This document shows positions 1 through 7,805 of a stretch of DNA of 64,000 bases, piece by piece. The position numbers were made by a program, and so were the translations under genes. Each line of letters opens with the position of its first letter. The first letter of the stretch is position 1. Origin of the DNA: Pseudosulfitobacter sp. DSM 107133. GTDB lineage: Bacteria; Pseudomonadota; Alphaproteobacteria; Rhodobacterales; Rhodobacteraceae. The notes below the pieces were generated by a model. The model was not told the DNA's origin. It was given only the letters and a program-made list of their open reading frames with translations, and searched no databases. The stretch lies in assembly GCF_022788695.1 (NCBI RefSeq), contig NZ_CP085155.1, positions 186,001 to 250,000 of the forward strand, read 5' to 3'.

Positions 1-136
1 TACGCACCTTGATTCCGGGCTTTGGTGGGTGGGGTTGGTGTTTGGTGATGGTTGCTGGGGCCAAATGTGGGCCATTGAAAAAATTCGCATCTAGCGCTTA
101 ACTTTGCCGCAGTGCAAAATGTCGCGGAGTTCAGTG

Positions 137-763
137 ATGCATGAAAAACGATTTTACCATGAAGTATTAGGTCCGACAATAAATCTCCTAAACCGCACTG
201 AACAAAATGTATGTGTTGAGCCAAATTTCAATGACTTAATATCCCTCGCAAAACAGGTAGCTTCTGCTGCATATCATTTTCGGGAGCCAATACTTCGTCA
301 CAGGGGCGAAGATAGGGTTGACCTAATGGCAGATCAAACCGCAGAAGAACTTAGACAACGTCTCGGTGATGTTGTCGATAGCAGCAAGCACGGTGTGCTG
401 CGGAACCCAGATCGAACTGTAACCTTTCGAGCAAGCCTCGCCTTTGAATATGATCAGAGGTTTGGATACCGGTTTCTGAGAACTGAAGTATTGGCGACAA
501 ATGGCCGCTATGGATCGTATAATATTTGCGATACCATCCAAAATTTTCTTCCTTTTTTGGCAAAAGAGCTAAGCCTACCTGGGAGTGTGGAGGAGAGAAC
601 TCTGAAATCTCATCCGTTTTTGGAGTGGGCAGAAACATATTTGATGCCAGAAAGTGGCTTTGATCTCGAAGCGGTGGGTATTCGGACCTATCAAAAAGAC
701 GCCAATGGGATACTAACTCTTTCTAACCTGCCAGAGGTGAAGTTTCGCGTCATACAACACTAG
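137..763 (+). CDS. hypothetical protein, AT-rich orphan
   Basis: I do not recognise this 208-residue protein. It has no signal peptide or membrane segment and no repeat or catalytic motif that I can name. The ATG at 137 is preferred because GGAG lies 7 bases upstream (126-129). An ATG at 119 and a TTG at 104 are in the same frame. The coding sequence is clearly AT-richer than the neighbouring bhc genes and uses codons such as ATA, AAA and TTA that are rare next door, which suggests transfer. It runs convergently with bhcR, leaving only about 10 bases between the stops. The GT-rich stretch before it (1-100) shows no gene I can support. Confidence 0.55.
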   Translation: MHEKRFYHEVLGPTINLLNRTEQNVCVEPNFNDLISLAKQVASAAYHFREPILRHRGEDRVDLMADQTAEELRQRLGDVVDSSKHGVLRNPDRTVTFRASLAFEYDQRFGYRFLRTEVLATNGRYGSYNICDTIQNFLPFLAKELSLPGSVEERTLKSHPFLEWAETYLMPESGFDLEAVGIRTYQKDANGILTLSNLPEVKFRVIQH

Positions 764-773
764 CTCTCCAACC

Positions 774-1601
774 CTACCCCCCCAACGTCGCTGACAAATC
801 CCGCGCCGCCGCCCGCACCGCTTCGCTCAGCCGTTCGATATCCTCCAGACCCACGCGGCTCGTCGGGCCAGAGACCGAAATCCCCGCCACCGCCTCTTGG
901 TGAATGTCGAACACCGGTGCCGCGATGCAGCGCATGCCGATGTTGCGTTCTTCGGCGTCCACCGCATAGCCGCGCGCCCGGACCTGTTCCAGATCGGCGC
1001 GCAGGGTGTCCAGATCGGTGATGCTGTGCGGGGTAAAGGCGGTGAGCGTCTTGCCCGCCAATGCCCGCTGCAACCGCGCGTCGTCCATTTCCGCCAGCAG
1101 CGCCTTGCCGATGCCCGAAGCGTGCATGGGCGACAGGGTGCCGGGGGGGAAGAAGGCGCGGATGGTGGCCTCGGTCTCGACCTGGCTGACGAACAGAACC
1201 TGCCCGCCGCGTTCGATGCCAAGGTTGGCCGTCTCTCCCGTCTGCTCCATCAGCCGCCGCATCACCGGGCGGGCGCGCTCGACCAGACTGGTGCGGCGCA
1301 GGAAACGCGCACCGATGACAAAGGCGCGCGGGCCGATGTGCCAAAGCTGTTCGACGGCGTCAAATTCCACCAGCCCGCGCCCTTCGAGCGTGACAAGGAT
1401 GCGGTAGACCGTCGCCGGCGACTGGTCGGTTTCGGCCGCCAGCGTGGTCAGCGCCTTGCCCTGATGTTCGCTGAGAAACTCGAACACCTCCATGGCGCGG
1501 TCCAGCGATTTGATGGTGTTTTGCGCGGTCTTGTCCGACCAGTCGCGGGGGCGACCACGGGCGCGGCGGGGTTCGGAGGGGGGATTATCTTGGGAAACCA
1601 T
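774..1601 (-). CDS. bhcR: IclR-family regulator of the beta-hydroxyaspartate cycle
   Basis: The 275-residue protein has a winged helix-turn-helix at about residues 28-90, where the recognition region reads TDQSPATVYRILVTLEGRGL. An IclR effector domain follows (about 105-265) with the typical SPMHASGIGKALLA segment. It is divergent from bhcA, the conserved arrangement of bhc clusters, in which BhcR is the known glyoxylate-responsive regulator. Ligand and target are taken from that family knowledge and from position. The first 25 residues are a basic, disordered-looking extension (RRARGRPRDW). The two palindromes in the 167-bp gap to bhcA are probably its binding sites, and one lies only 20 bp before its own start, so autoregulation is likely. 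Confidence 0.9.
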   Translation of the reverse strand: MVSQDNPPSEPRRARGRPRDWSDKTAQNTIKSLDRAMEVFEFLSEHQGKALTTLAAETDQSPATVYRILVTLEGRGLVEFDAVEQLWHIGPRAFVIGARFLRRTSLVERARPVMRRLMEQTGETANLGIERGGQVLFVSQVETEATIRAFFPPGTLSPMHASGIGKALLAEMDDARLQRALAGKTLTAFTPHSITDLDTLRADLEQVRARGYAVDAEERNIGMRCIAAPVFDIHQEAVAGISVSGPTSRVGLEDIERLSEAVRAAARDLSATLGG

Positions 1602-1620
1602 ATAATGCCTTTGTATTATT

Positions 1621-1637
1621 GCGAAAGCCGCTTTCGC
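1621..1637. promoter_or_regulatory. candidate BhcR operator 1
   Basis: A perfect palindrome of 7-bp arms, GCGAAAG and CTTTCGC, separated by CCG. It starts 20 bp upstream of the bhcR start codon. It shares the layout GAAA-4 bases-TTTC with the second site centred 71 bp away. Assignment to BhcR is inference from position and symmetry. Confidence 0.6.
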
Positions 1638-1688
1638 GATGTGAAAAACTCAAACCACTGACAACGCTTGATTATTCTCTTTATAGCA

Positions 1689-1711
1689 TTTTTGAAAAAC
1701 GTTTTCAAAAA
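1689..1711. promoter_or_regulatory. candidate BhcR operator 2 at the bhcA promoter
   Basis: A perfect 23-bp palindrome of 10-bp arms TTTTTGAAAA and TTTTCAAAAA around ACG, ending 57 bp before the bhcA start. Its core TTGAAAA-ACG-TTTTCAA has the same 7-3-7 geometry as the site at 1621-1637. Being AT-rich, it may also overlap promoter elements of bhcA. Confidence 0.65.
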
Positions 1712-1768
1712 AATTGGGTTCGCGCACAGCCTGTCCTAGAGTGGGTGAGATACATCAAGGAGACGGAC

Positions 1769-2959
1769 ATGAGCTTTCAGAACCCAGTTTTCATTCCGGG
1801 GCCGACCAACATCCCCGAAGTTTTGCGCAAAGCCTGCGACATGCCGACAATCGACCACCGGTCGCCCCTGTTCGGCCAGATCCTGCACCCCGCCCGCGCC
1901 GGCGTGCGCAAGGTGCTGAAAAGCGAAAGTGCCGAGGTGTTCATCTTTCCCTCGACCGGCACCGGTGGCTGGGAAACGGCGCTGACCAATACGCTGAGCG
2001 CGGGTGACACTGTTCTTGCGGCGCGCAACGGCATGTTTTCGCATCGCTGGATCGACATGTGCCAGCGCCACGGGCTGAACGTTCAGGTGGTTGAAACCGC
2101 GTGGGGGCAGGGCGTGCCGACCGACCGCTACGCCGAAATTCTGGCCGCCGACACGGGCCACCAGATCAAGGCCGTTCTGGCCACGCACAACGAAACCGCA
2201 ACAGGCGTGCGGTCGGACATTGCTGCCGTGCGCAAGGCGCTGGATGCGTCGAACCATCCTGCGTTGTTGTTTGTTGACGGCGTGTCTTCCATCGGGTCGA
2301 TGGACTTCCGGTTTGACGACTGGGGCGTTGATGTGGCTGTGACCGGATCGCAAAAGGGCTTTATGCTGACGGCAGGTCTGGGCATCGTCGGCTTCAGCGC
2401 CAAGGCGATGGAGGCGACCAAATCCGCCAAGCTGCCGCGCACCTTTTTTGATGTGCACGACATGGCCAAGGGCTATGCCAACAACGCCTATCCCTATACG
2501 CCTGCTGTCGGTCTGCTGAACGGTTTGAACACCGCCTGCCAGATGTTGCTGGGCGAGGGGCTGGAAAATGTCTTTGCCCGTCACCACCGCATAGCCGAAG
2601 GGGTGCGCGCCGCTGTCGGGGCCTGGGGGCTTGAGCTGTGCGCGGCCACGCCTGATCTCTATTCCGACACGGTCAGCGCCATCCGCACGCCCGAGGGGTT
2701 CAATGCCACCAGCATCGTGACCCATGCGGCCGATGAATACGGCGTGGCCTTTGGTGTGGGTCTGGGCGAGGTCGCGGGCAAGGTGTTCCGCATCGGCCAT
2801 CTGGGCAGCCTGACCGACGTTATGATGCTGTCGGGGCTGGCCACCGCTGAAATGTGCATGGTCGATCTGGGGCTGGATATCAAATTGGGTTCGGGCGTCG
2901 CCGCAGCGCAGGACTATTACCGCACCAGCCGCACGGTGCAGCAGCAGGACGCCGCGTGA
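1769..2959 (+). CDS. bhcA: L-aspartate--glyoxylate aminotransferase
   Basis: A class V PLP aminotransferase of 396 residues. In the beta-hydroxyaspartate cycle it transfers the amino group of L-aspartate to glyoxylate, giving glycine and oxaloacetate, the net product of the cycle. The N-terminal FIPGPTNIP, the glycine-rich STGTGGWE (about 62-69) and the PLP-binding Lys196 in TGSQKGFM are typical of the serine-glyoxylate aminotransferase group. The ATG at 1769 follows AAGGAG at 1757-1762. It is the first gene of bhcABC, and its stop overlaps a possible upstream ATG for bhcB. Specificity within class V rests on the gene neighbourhood, which is decisive here. Confidence 0.95.
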   Translation: MSFQNPVFIPGPTNIPEVLRKACDMPTIDHRSPLFGQILHPARAGVRKVLKSESAEVFIFPSTGTGGWETALTNTLSAGDTVLAARNGMFSHRWIDMCQRHGLNVQVVETAWGQGVPTDRYAEILAADTGHQIKAVLATHNETATGVRSDIAAVRKALDASNHPALLFVDGVSSIGSMDFRFDDWGVDVAVTGSQKGFMLTAGLGIVGFSAKAMEATKSAKLPRTFFDVHDMAKGYANNAYPYTPAVGLLNGLNTACQMLLGEGLENVFARHHRIAEGVRAAVGAWGLELCAATPDLYSDTVSAIRTPEGFNATSIVTHAADEYGVAFGVGLGEVAGKVFRIGHLGSLTDVMMLSGLATAEMCMVDLGLDIKLGSGVAAAQDYYRTSRTVQQQDAA

Positions 2960-2973
2960 TGAAGGACAACGCA

Positions 2974-3924
2974 ATGTATATCCCGACCTTTGACGACATG
3001 CTGGCGGCGCACGACCGGATTGCGCCCTATATCCACCGCACGCCGGTTCTGACGTCGTCTTTCCTGAACGAACTGACCGGGGCGCAGCTGTTCTTTAAAT
3101 GCGAGAACTTCCAGAAGGCCGGCGCGTTCAAGGTGCGCGGCGCGTCGAATGCGGTGTTCGGTCTGTCCGACGCCGAGGCCAAGCTTGGTGTGTGCACCCA
3201 TTCGTCGGGCAACCACGCACTGTCGCTGAGCTACGCCGCCGGGCGGCGGGGTATCCCGTGCAATGTGGTGATGCCCCGCACCGCGCCACAGGCGAAAAAG
3301 GACGCGGTGCGCGGCTATGGCGGCATGATTACCGAATGCGAACCGTCGACCACATCGCGCGAGGCGGTCTTTGCCGAAGTTCAGGCGCGCACGGGGGGCG
3401 ACTTCGTGCACCCCTATAATGACCCACGGGTGATCGCGGGACAGGGCACCTGTTCGCGCGAGCTGATGGAACAGACCGGCGGGTTGGACATGGTCGTGGC
3501 CCCGATCGGTGGTGGCGGCATGATTTCGGGCACCTGCCTGACGCTGTCACATCTGGCCCCCGAGGTGCAGATCATTGCCGCCGAGCCGGATCAGGCCGAC
3601 GACGCCGCGCGCAGTTTCCGCGCCGGTCATATCATTGCCGACGACGCGCCCGACACGATCGCCGACGGGCTGAAGGTGCCGCTGAAAGACCTGACATGGC
3701 ATTTCGTGTCGAACCACGTCAGCGACATTCTGACCGCCTCGGAGGATCAGATTGTCGGCGCGATGAAACTGACGTGGAAGCGTATGAAAATCGTCATGGA
3801 AGCCAGCAGCGCGGTGCCGCTGGCCACCATTCTTGCCAACAAGGACCGCTTCGCTGGCAAGCGGGTCGGAATCATCATCACAGGTGGGAACGTCGATCTT
3901 GACGCCCTGCCGTGGTCCAATTGA
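2974..3924 (+). CDS. bhcB: beta-hydroxyaspartate dehydratase
   Basis: A 316-residue fold-type II PLP enzyme related to threonine/serine dehydratases. In the cycle it removes water from (2R,3S)-beta-hydroxyaspartate to give iminosuccinate. Lys53 in GAFKVRG is the PLP-binding lysine, SSGNHA is the substrate loop and PIGGGGMISG the phosphate-binding loop. I prefer the ATG at 2974 (MYIPTF) because GAAGGA lies at 2961-2966. A second in-frame ATG at 2959 overlaps the bhcA stop and would add five residues. It lies between bhcA and bhcC with no room for a separate promoter. Confidence 0.93.
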   Translation: MYIPTFDDMLAAHDRIAPYIHRTPVLTSSFLNELTGAQLFFKCENFQKAGAFKVRGASNAVFGLSDAEAKLGVCTHSSGNHALSLSYAAGRRGIPCNVVMPRTAPQAKKDAVRGYGGMITECEPSTTSREAVFAEVQARTGGDFVHPYNDPRVIAGQGTCSRELMEQTGGLDMVVAPIGGGGMISGTCLTLSHLAPEVQIIAAEPDQADDAARSFRAGHIIADDAPDTIADGLKVPLKDLTWHFVSNHVSDILTASEDQIVGAMKLTWKRMKIVMEASSAVPLATILANKDRFAGKRVGIIITGGNVDLDALPWSN

Positions 3925-3937
3925 AGGAGCCAACACC

Positions 3938-5101
3938 ATGAATGCACCTGTTAAATTCGACAGCCTCGAAGTGGGCTATGACGTGCCGGCGCTGCCGGGC
4001 ATGGACGCCGCAGACATCCAGACGCCCTGTCTGGTGCTGGATCTGGACGCGCTGGAACGCAACATCGTGAAGATGGGCGATTATGCCCGCGCGCACGGGA
4101 TGCGCCACCGCGTGCACGGCAAGATGCACAAATCGGTCGATGTGGCCAAGTTGCAGGAACGTCTGGGCGGGGCCGTGGGCGTGTGCTGCCAGAAAGTGTC
4201 CGAGGCCGAGGTCTTTGCCCGTGGCGGGATCAAGGATATTCTGGTGTCGAACCAGGTTCGCGACGCGGCCAAGATCGACCGGCTGGCACGTTTGCCCAAG
4301 TTCGGCGCGCGCACGATTGTCTGTGTGGATGACCTGGCCAACGTGGCCGAGTTGTCGGCAGCGGCGGTGCAGCACGGCACCGAGATCGAAGTGCTGATCG
4401 AGATCGACTGCGGTGCGGGCCGTTGCGGCGTGACCACCACCGATGCGGTGATCGAGATTGCCAAGGCGGTTGAGGCGGCGGACGGTCTGACGTTTACCGG
4501 CATTCAGGCCTATCAGGGCGCAATGCAGCACATGGACAGCTACGAGGACCGCAAGGCCAAGCTGGACATCGCAATTGCGCAGGTCAAGGACGCGGTCGAG
4601 GGGCTGAAAGCGCAGGGGATCACCTGCGCGCTGGTTTCGGGCGGCGGCACCGGCAGCTATTATTTTGAAAGCAATTCGGGCGTTTATAACGAACTGCAAT
4701 GCGGGTCTTATGCGTTCATGGATGCCGATTACGGGCGCATTCTGGATGCCAGCGGCCAGCGCATCGACCAGGGCGAATGGGAAAACGCGTTCTTTATCCT
4801 GACGCAGGTGATGAGCCACGCCAAGGCCGACAAGGCGATTGTCGACGCGGGTCTGAAGGCGCAGTCGGTGGACAGCGGGTTGCCGGTGGTCTTTGGCCGC
4901 ACGGACGTTGAATACGTCAAATGTTCGGATGAACATGGCGTGGTCGCTGACCCTGACGGCGTGCTGAAAGTGGGCGACAAGCTGCGGCTGGTGCCGGGGC
5001 ACTGTGACCCCACCGCCAATGTGCACGACTGGTACGTCGGCGTGCGCGGCGACAAGGTCGAGGTCGTGTGGCCGGTGTCGGCACGCGGCAAGGCCTACTA
5101 A
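3938..5101 (+). CDS. bhcC: beta-hydroxyaspartate aldolase
   Basis: A 387-residue protein of the D-threonine aldolase/DSD1 family (alanine-racemase-like fold III PLP barrel with a metal-binding C-terminal domain). It joins glycine and glyoxylate to form beta-hydroxyaspartate. The segment TPCLVLDLDALERNI (about 30-44) and the following RHRVHGKMHKS carry the expected PLP lysine. VPGHCDPTANVHDWYVG near the C-terminus holds the His-Cys-Asp metal site of this family. AAGGAG at 3924-3929 fixes the ATG at 3938. A strong hairpin follows the stop, so the first transcript segment may end or weaken here. Confidence 0.94.
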   Translation: MNAPVKFDSLEVGYDVPALPGMDAADIQTPCLVLDLDALERNIVKMGDYARAHGMRHRVHGKMHKSVDVAKLQERLGGAVGVCCQKVSEAEVFARGGIKDILVSNQVRDAAKIDRLARLPKFGARTIVCVDDLANVAELSAAAVQHGTEIEVLIEIDCGAGRCGVTTTDAVIEIAKAVEAADGLTFTGIQAYQGAMQHMDSYEDRKAKLDIAIAQVKDAVEGLKAQGITCALVSGGGTGSYYFESNSGVYNELQCGSYAFMDADYGRILDASGQRIDQGEWENAFFILTQVMSHAKADKAIVDAGLKAQSVDSGLPVVFGRTDVEYVKCSDEHGVVADPDGVLKVGDKLRLVPGHCDPTANVHDWYVGVRGDKVEVVWPVSARGKAY

Positions 5102-5119
5102 GCTTTTCGTGACAGAGGA

Positions 5120-5140
5120 CCCGGCCCGGGAGGGGCCGGG
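5120..5140 (+). terminator. hairpin after bhcC
   Basis: CCCGGCCC pairs with GGGCCGGG across a short loop, 19 bp after the bhcC stop. No U-tract follows, so it may act as a partial terminator or 3'-end stabiliser rather than a full stop before the permease gene. Confidence 0.5.
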
Positions 5141-5196
5141 AAGTCGCCTGTATTGTATGCCCGATCCTTAGGCAGTGGCAAACAGGTGCGCGAAAA

Positions 5197-5229
5197 GATA
5201 GTTAAAAAACAATAATTTAATACTATCTG
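5197..5229. promoter_or_regulatory. AT-rich inverted repeat upstream of the permease gene
   Basis: GATAGT and ACTATC form 6-bp inverted arms around an AT-rich centre, just upstream of the Shine-Dalgarno of the permease gene. It could be an operator or part of a secondary promoter for permease and bhcD. It is short enough that chance cannot be excluded. Confidence 0.3.
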
Positions 5230-5243
5230 AAAGGGAGGAATGC

Positions 5244-6695
5244 ATGACACATGTGATGCAGGAGGGCGCAGCCAGCGCCAAAACCGGCGCCGGTATGGAG
5301 GCCCATGCCGCGCTTGATCCGGTGACACCGGACGAAAAAACCTGGGGCTGGTTCGCAATTTTCAATATCTGGGCGAACGACGTTCAGTCGCTGTTCGGCT
5401 ACTCGTTGGTGGCGTCGCTGTTCATCTCTTACGGGGTGAGCGGCTGGACGGCCTTTGCAGGCCTGATCGTGGCGGGGCTGTTCACCATGTGGATGGTCAA
5501 CCTGTCGGGCGCGCCGGGCGAAAAATACGGCATTCCCTATCCGGTTCTGGCCCGCGCCAGTCTGGGCACCCAGGGGGCCAAACTGCCCGCCATTCTGCGC
5601 GCCACGGTGGCGGTGTTCTGGTACGGGGTGCAGGTCTATTTCGCCTCGACCGCGCTGGCCTTGCTGATCCGTTCGTTGACGGGGTCGGCCGGCGGTGCTG
5701 AATTCCTTGGGCTGACCGGCATCGACTGGGTGTCTTTTGTGCTGGTCTGGGCCTTTCACATCTTCATTTTCTGGCGTGGCATGGCCTGGGTTGAAACCTT
5801 CCTGAACATCGCGGGGCCGTTTGTGTATCTGGTGATGATCGGGCTGGTGGTTGTTCTGTGGCAAAAATCCGATGGCGAACTGCTGTCCGCGACGGCCACG
5901 ATCTTTGCCAACCCCGATGCAACCTTCCTGACCGAATTCAACGGGTTCGTCGCCATTGTCGGCACCATGCTGGCCTATTTTGCCGCCGTGATGATCAACT
6001 TTAGCGATTTCTCGCGCTACTCCAGCAGCAAGGCGTCGATGGTCAAGGGCAACCTTATGGGTCTGCCGCTGAACATGATCCTGTTTTCGGCACTGGCCCT
6101 GCTGACCACCGGCGGTGCTGCCGTGGTTTACGGCGAGGCGATTATCAACCCGACCGAGATTGTCGAGCGCACCGACAGCATTCTGCTGAGTGTCATTGCC
6201 GCGATCACCTTCTTTGCGGCGACCGTCGGGATCAATCTGGTGGCCAATTTCATCCCGGCGGTGAACGGCATTGCCAACCTTGCGCCCAGCAAGATCAGCT
6301 TTCGCATGGCCGGTCTGATTACATCAGGCTTTGCCTTTGTGATCGGCGGGCTTTGGACCAGCTTTATCAGCGAATTCGGCATCGGCGGTTTCGTCAACAC
6401 GCTGGGCGCGACGCTGGCACCGATCTTTGGCATCATGATTGTCGACTATTACCTGCACCGCAAGGAAGTGCTGGACCGCGATGCGCTGTATGATCTGGAC
6501 GGCGGCCAGTACCACTTTGGAAACGGCTGGAACAATCCGGCGGTCAAGGCCTTTGCCATCGCTGCGGTGTTTTCCGTGGCGACGGTCTGGGTGCCTGCTT
6601 TGGGCTTTCTCAACGGCTACGCCTGGGTGATTGGCGCGGTGCTGGGTGGTCTGATTTACAACCTGTTCGCCAAGGGCCGCGTGCCTGTGGCCTGA
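5244..6695 (+). CDS. NCS1-family permease inside the bhc cluster
   Basis: A 483-residue polytopic membrane protein with about 12 hydrophobic segments, of the NCS1 family that moves nucleobases, hydantoins or allantoin with H+ or Na+. Family marks are IFNIWANDVQSLFGYSL in the first helix region, GIPYPVLARASLGTQGA, and FWYGVQVYF. The ATG at 5244 follows AGGGAGG at 5232-5238. The gene is not part of the four-enzyme core of the cycle. It sits between bhcC and bhcD with hairpins on both sides and its own 142-bp leader. Substrate cannot be read from the sequence. A ureide such as allantoin, whose breakdown releases glyoxylate, would fit the neighbours; that is inference. Confidence 0.85.
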   Translation: MTHVMQEGAASAKTGAGMEAHAALDPVTPDEKTWGWFAIFNIWANDVQSLFGYSLVASLFISYGVSGWTAFAGLIVAGLFTMWMVNLSGAPGEKYGIPYPVLARASLGTQGAKLPAILRATVAVFWYGVQVYFASTALALLIRSLTGSAGGAEFLGLTGIDWVSFVLVWAFHIFIFWRGMAWVETFLNIAGPFVYLVMIGLVVVLWQKSDGELLSATATIFANPDATFLTEFNGFVAIVGTMLAYFAAVMINFSDFSRYSSSKASMVKGNLMGLPLNMILFSALALLTTGGAAVVYGEAIINPTEIVERTDSILLSVIAAITFFAATVGINLVANFIPAVNGIANLAPSKISFRMAGLITSGFAFVIGGLWTSFISEFGIGGFVNTLGATLAPIFGIMIVDYYLHRKEVLDRDALYDLDGGQYHFGNGWNNPAVKAFAIAAVFSVATVWVPALGFLNGYAWVIGAVLGGLIYNLFAKGRVPVA

Positions 6696-6707
6696 GATTT
6701 CACGCAA

Positions 6708-6736
6708 GGGTCGCCGCGCCGGTTGTGCGGCGGCCC
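6708..6736 (+). terminator. hairpin after the permease gene
   Basis: GGGTCGCCGC pairs with GCGGCGGCCC (one G-U pair) across a nine-base loop, between the permease stop and bhcD. There is no clear U-tract. Together with the hairpin at 5120-5140 it brackets the permease gene, so transcript levels of the three segments may differ. Confidence 0.45.
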
Positions 6737-6767
6737 ACCCACCAAAACTTACCCTAGAGGATACCGA

Positions 6768-7733
6768 ATGCTTATCGTTCCCGAACGCGAGATTGCCAAC
6801 CTGATGACCCGCGCAGCTGCCTTTGATGCTGTTGAAAAGGTTTTTGCCGCCATGGCTGCGGGCGATGCCTATAACTTTCCTGTCGTGCGCGAGGCCATCG
6901 GGCATGAAGATGCGCTCTATGGTTTCAAGGGCGGCTTTGACCGCGCGGGGCTGACGCTGGGGCTGAAGGCGGGCGGCTACTGGCCGAACAATCTGGAAAA
7001 GCGCGACCTGATCAATCACCAGTCGACGGTGTTTCTGTTTGATCCCGACACCGGTAAGGCGCGCGCGATGGTGGGGGGCAATCTGTTGACCGCCCTGCGC
7101 ACGGCTGCTGCATCATCGGTGTCAATCAAACATCTGGCGCGCAAGGATGCGCGGGTGATCGGCATGGTCGGCGCGGGCCATCAGGCGACATTCCAGCTGC
7201 GCGCGGCGCTGGAGCAGCGCGATTTCGACAAGGTGATCGGCTGGAACTATCACCCCGAAATGCTGCCAAACATCGAAAAGATCGCCAACGAGGCAGGCGT
7301 GCCGTTCCAGGCGGTCGATCTGCCCGGCATGGTCGAGGCGGATGTGATTATCTCGATCACTTCGGCGTTTGCGCCGTCGCTGATGGCGGACCATGTGGCA
7401 CCCGGCTGCCATCTGGCGTGCATGGGCACCGACACCAAGGGCAAGCAAGAGGTCGAGGCGGCGCTGCTGGCGCGGGCCACGGTGTTTACCGACGAGGTCG
7501 CGCAATCGGTGTCGATTGGCGAGGCACAGCACGCGGTGGCGCAGGGGCTGATTGCCGAAAGCGACGTGCACCAGTTGGGCGCGGTCATCAACGGCACCCA
7601 CGCGGGGCGGGTCAGCGACGACCAGATCACGCTGTTTGATGGCACAGGTGTGGGCTTGCAGGATCTGGCTGTGGCGGCGGCTGTTGTGGATCTGGCAGTT
7701 GCGCAGGGGATCGCGATTGAGGTGGATTTCTAA
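6768..7733 (+). CDS. bhcD: iminosuccinate reductase
   Basis: A 321-residue member of the ornithine cyclodeaminase/mu-crystallin family. In the cycle it reduces iminosuccinate with NADH to L-aspartate, regenerating the amino donor used by BhcA. The Rossmann signature VIGMVGAGHQA lies at about residues 127-137, and LGLKAGGYWP is the family substrate-binding segment. The ATG at 6768 (MLIVPE) is preceded by AGAGGA. An upstream in-frame start at 6723 lies inside the hairpin and is rejected. The gene closes the cluster and is followed by a strong convergent terminator. Confidence 0.93.
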   Translation: MLIVPEREIANLMTRAAAFDAVEKVFAAMAAGDAYNFPVVREAIGHEDALYGFKGGFDRAGLTLGLKAGGYWPNNLEKRDLINHQSTVFLFDPDTGKARAMVGGNLLTALRTAAASSVSIKHLARKDARVIGMVGAGHQATFQLRAALEQRDFDKVIGWNYHPEMLPNIEKIANEAGVPFQAVDLPGMVEADVIISITSAFAPSLMADHVAPGCHLACMGTDTKGKQEVEAALLARATVFTDEVAQSVSIGEAQHAVAQGLIAESDVHQLGAVINGTHAGRVSDDQITLFDGTGVGLQDLAVAAAVVDLAVAQGIAIEVDF

Positions 7734-7763
7734 GGCGCTGCTATAGCCACCGAAACGCAGTCT

Positions 7764-7788
7764 ATGGGCCACCCGACGGGCGGCCCAT
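7764..7788. terminator. bidirectional terminator between bhcD and acdS
   Basis: ATGGGCC and GGCCCAT form the outer stem and CCCG/CGGG the inner stem of a compact hairpin midway between the convergent bhcD and acdS stops. Confidence 0.7.
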
Positions 7789-7805
7789 ATCTGTATCAAT
7801 CAGGC

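Noticed and set aside
1736..5026. Long minus-strand frames over bhcA and bhcC
   Set aside because: Shadows of the bhc genes, with no ribosome-binding site and unnatural composition.
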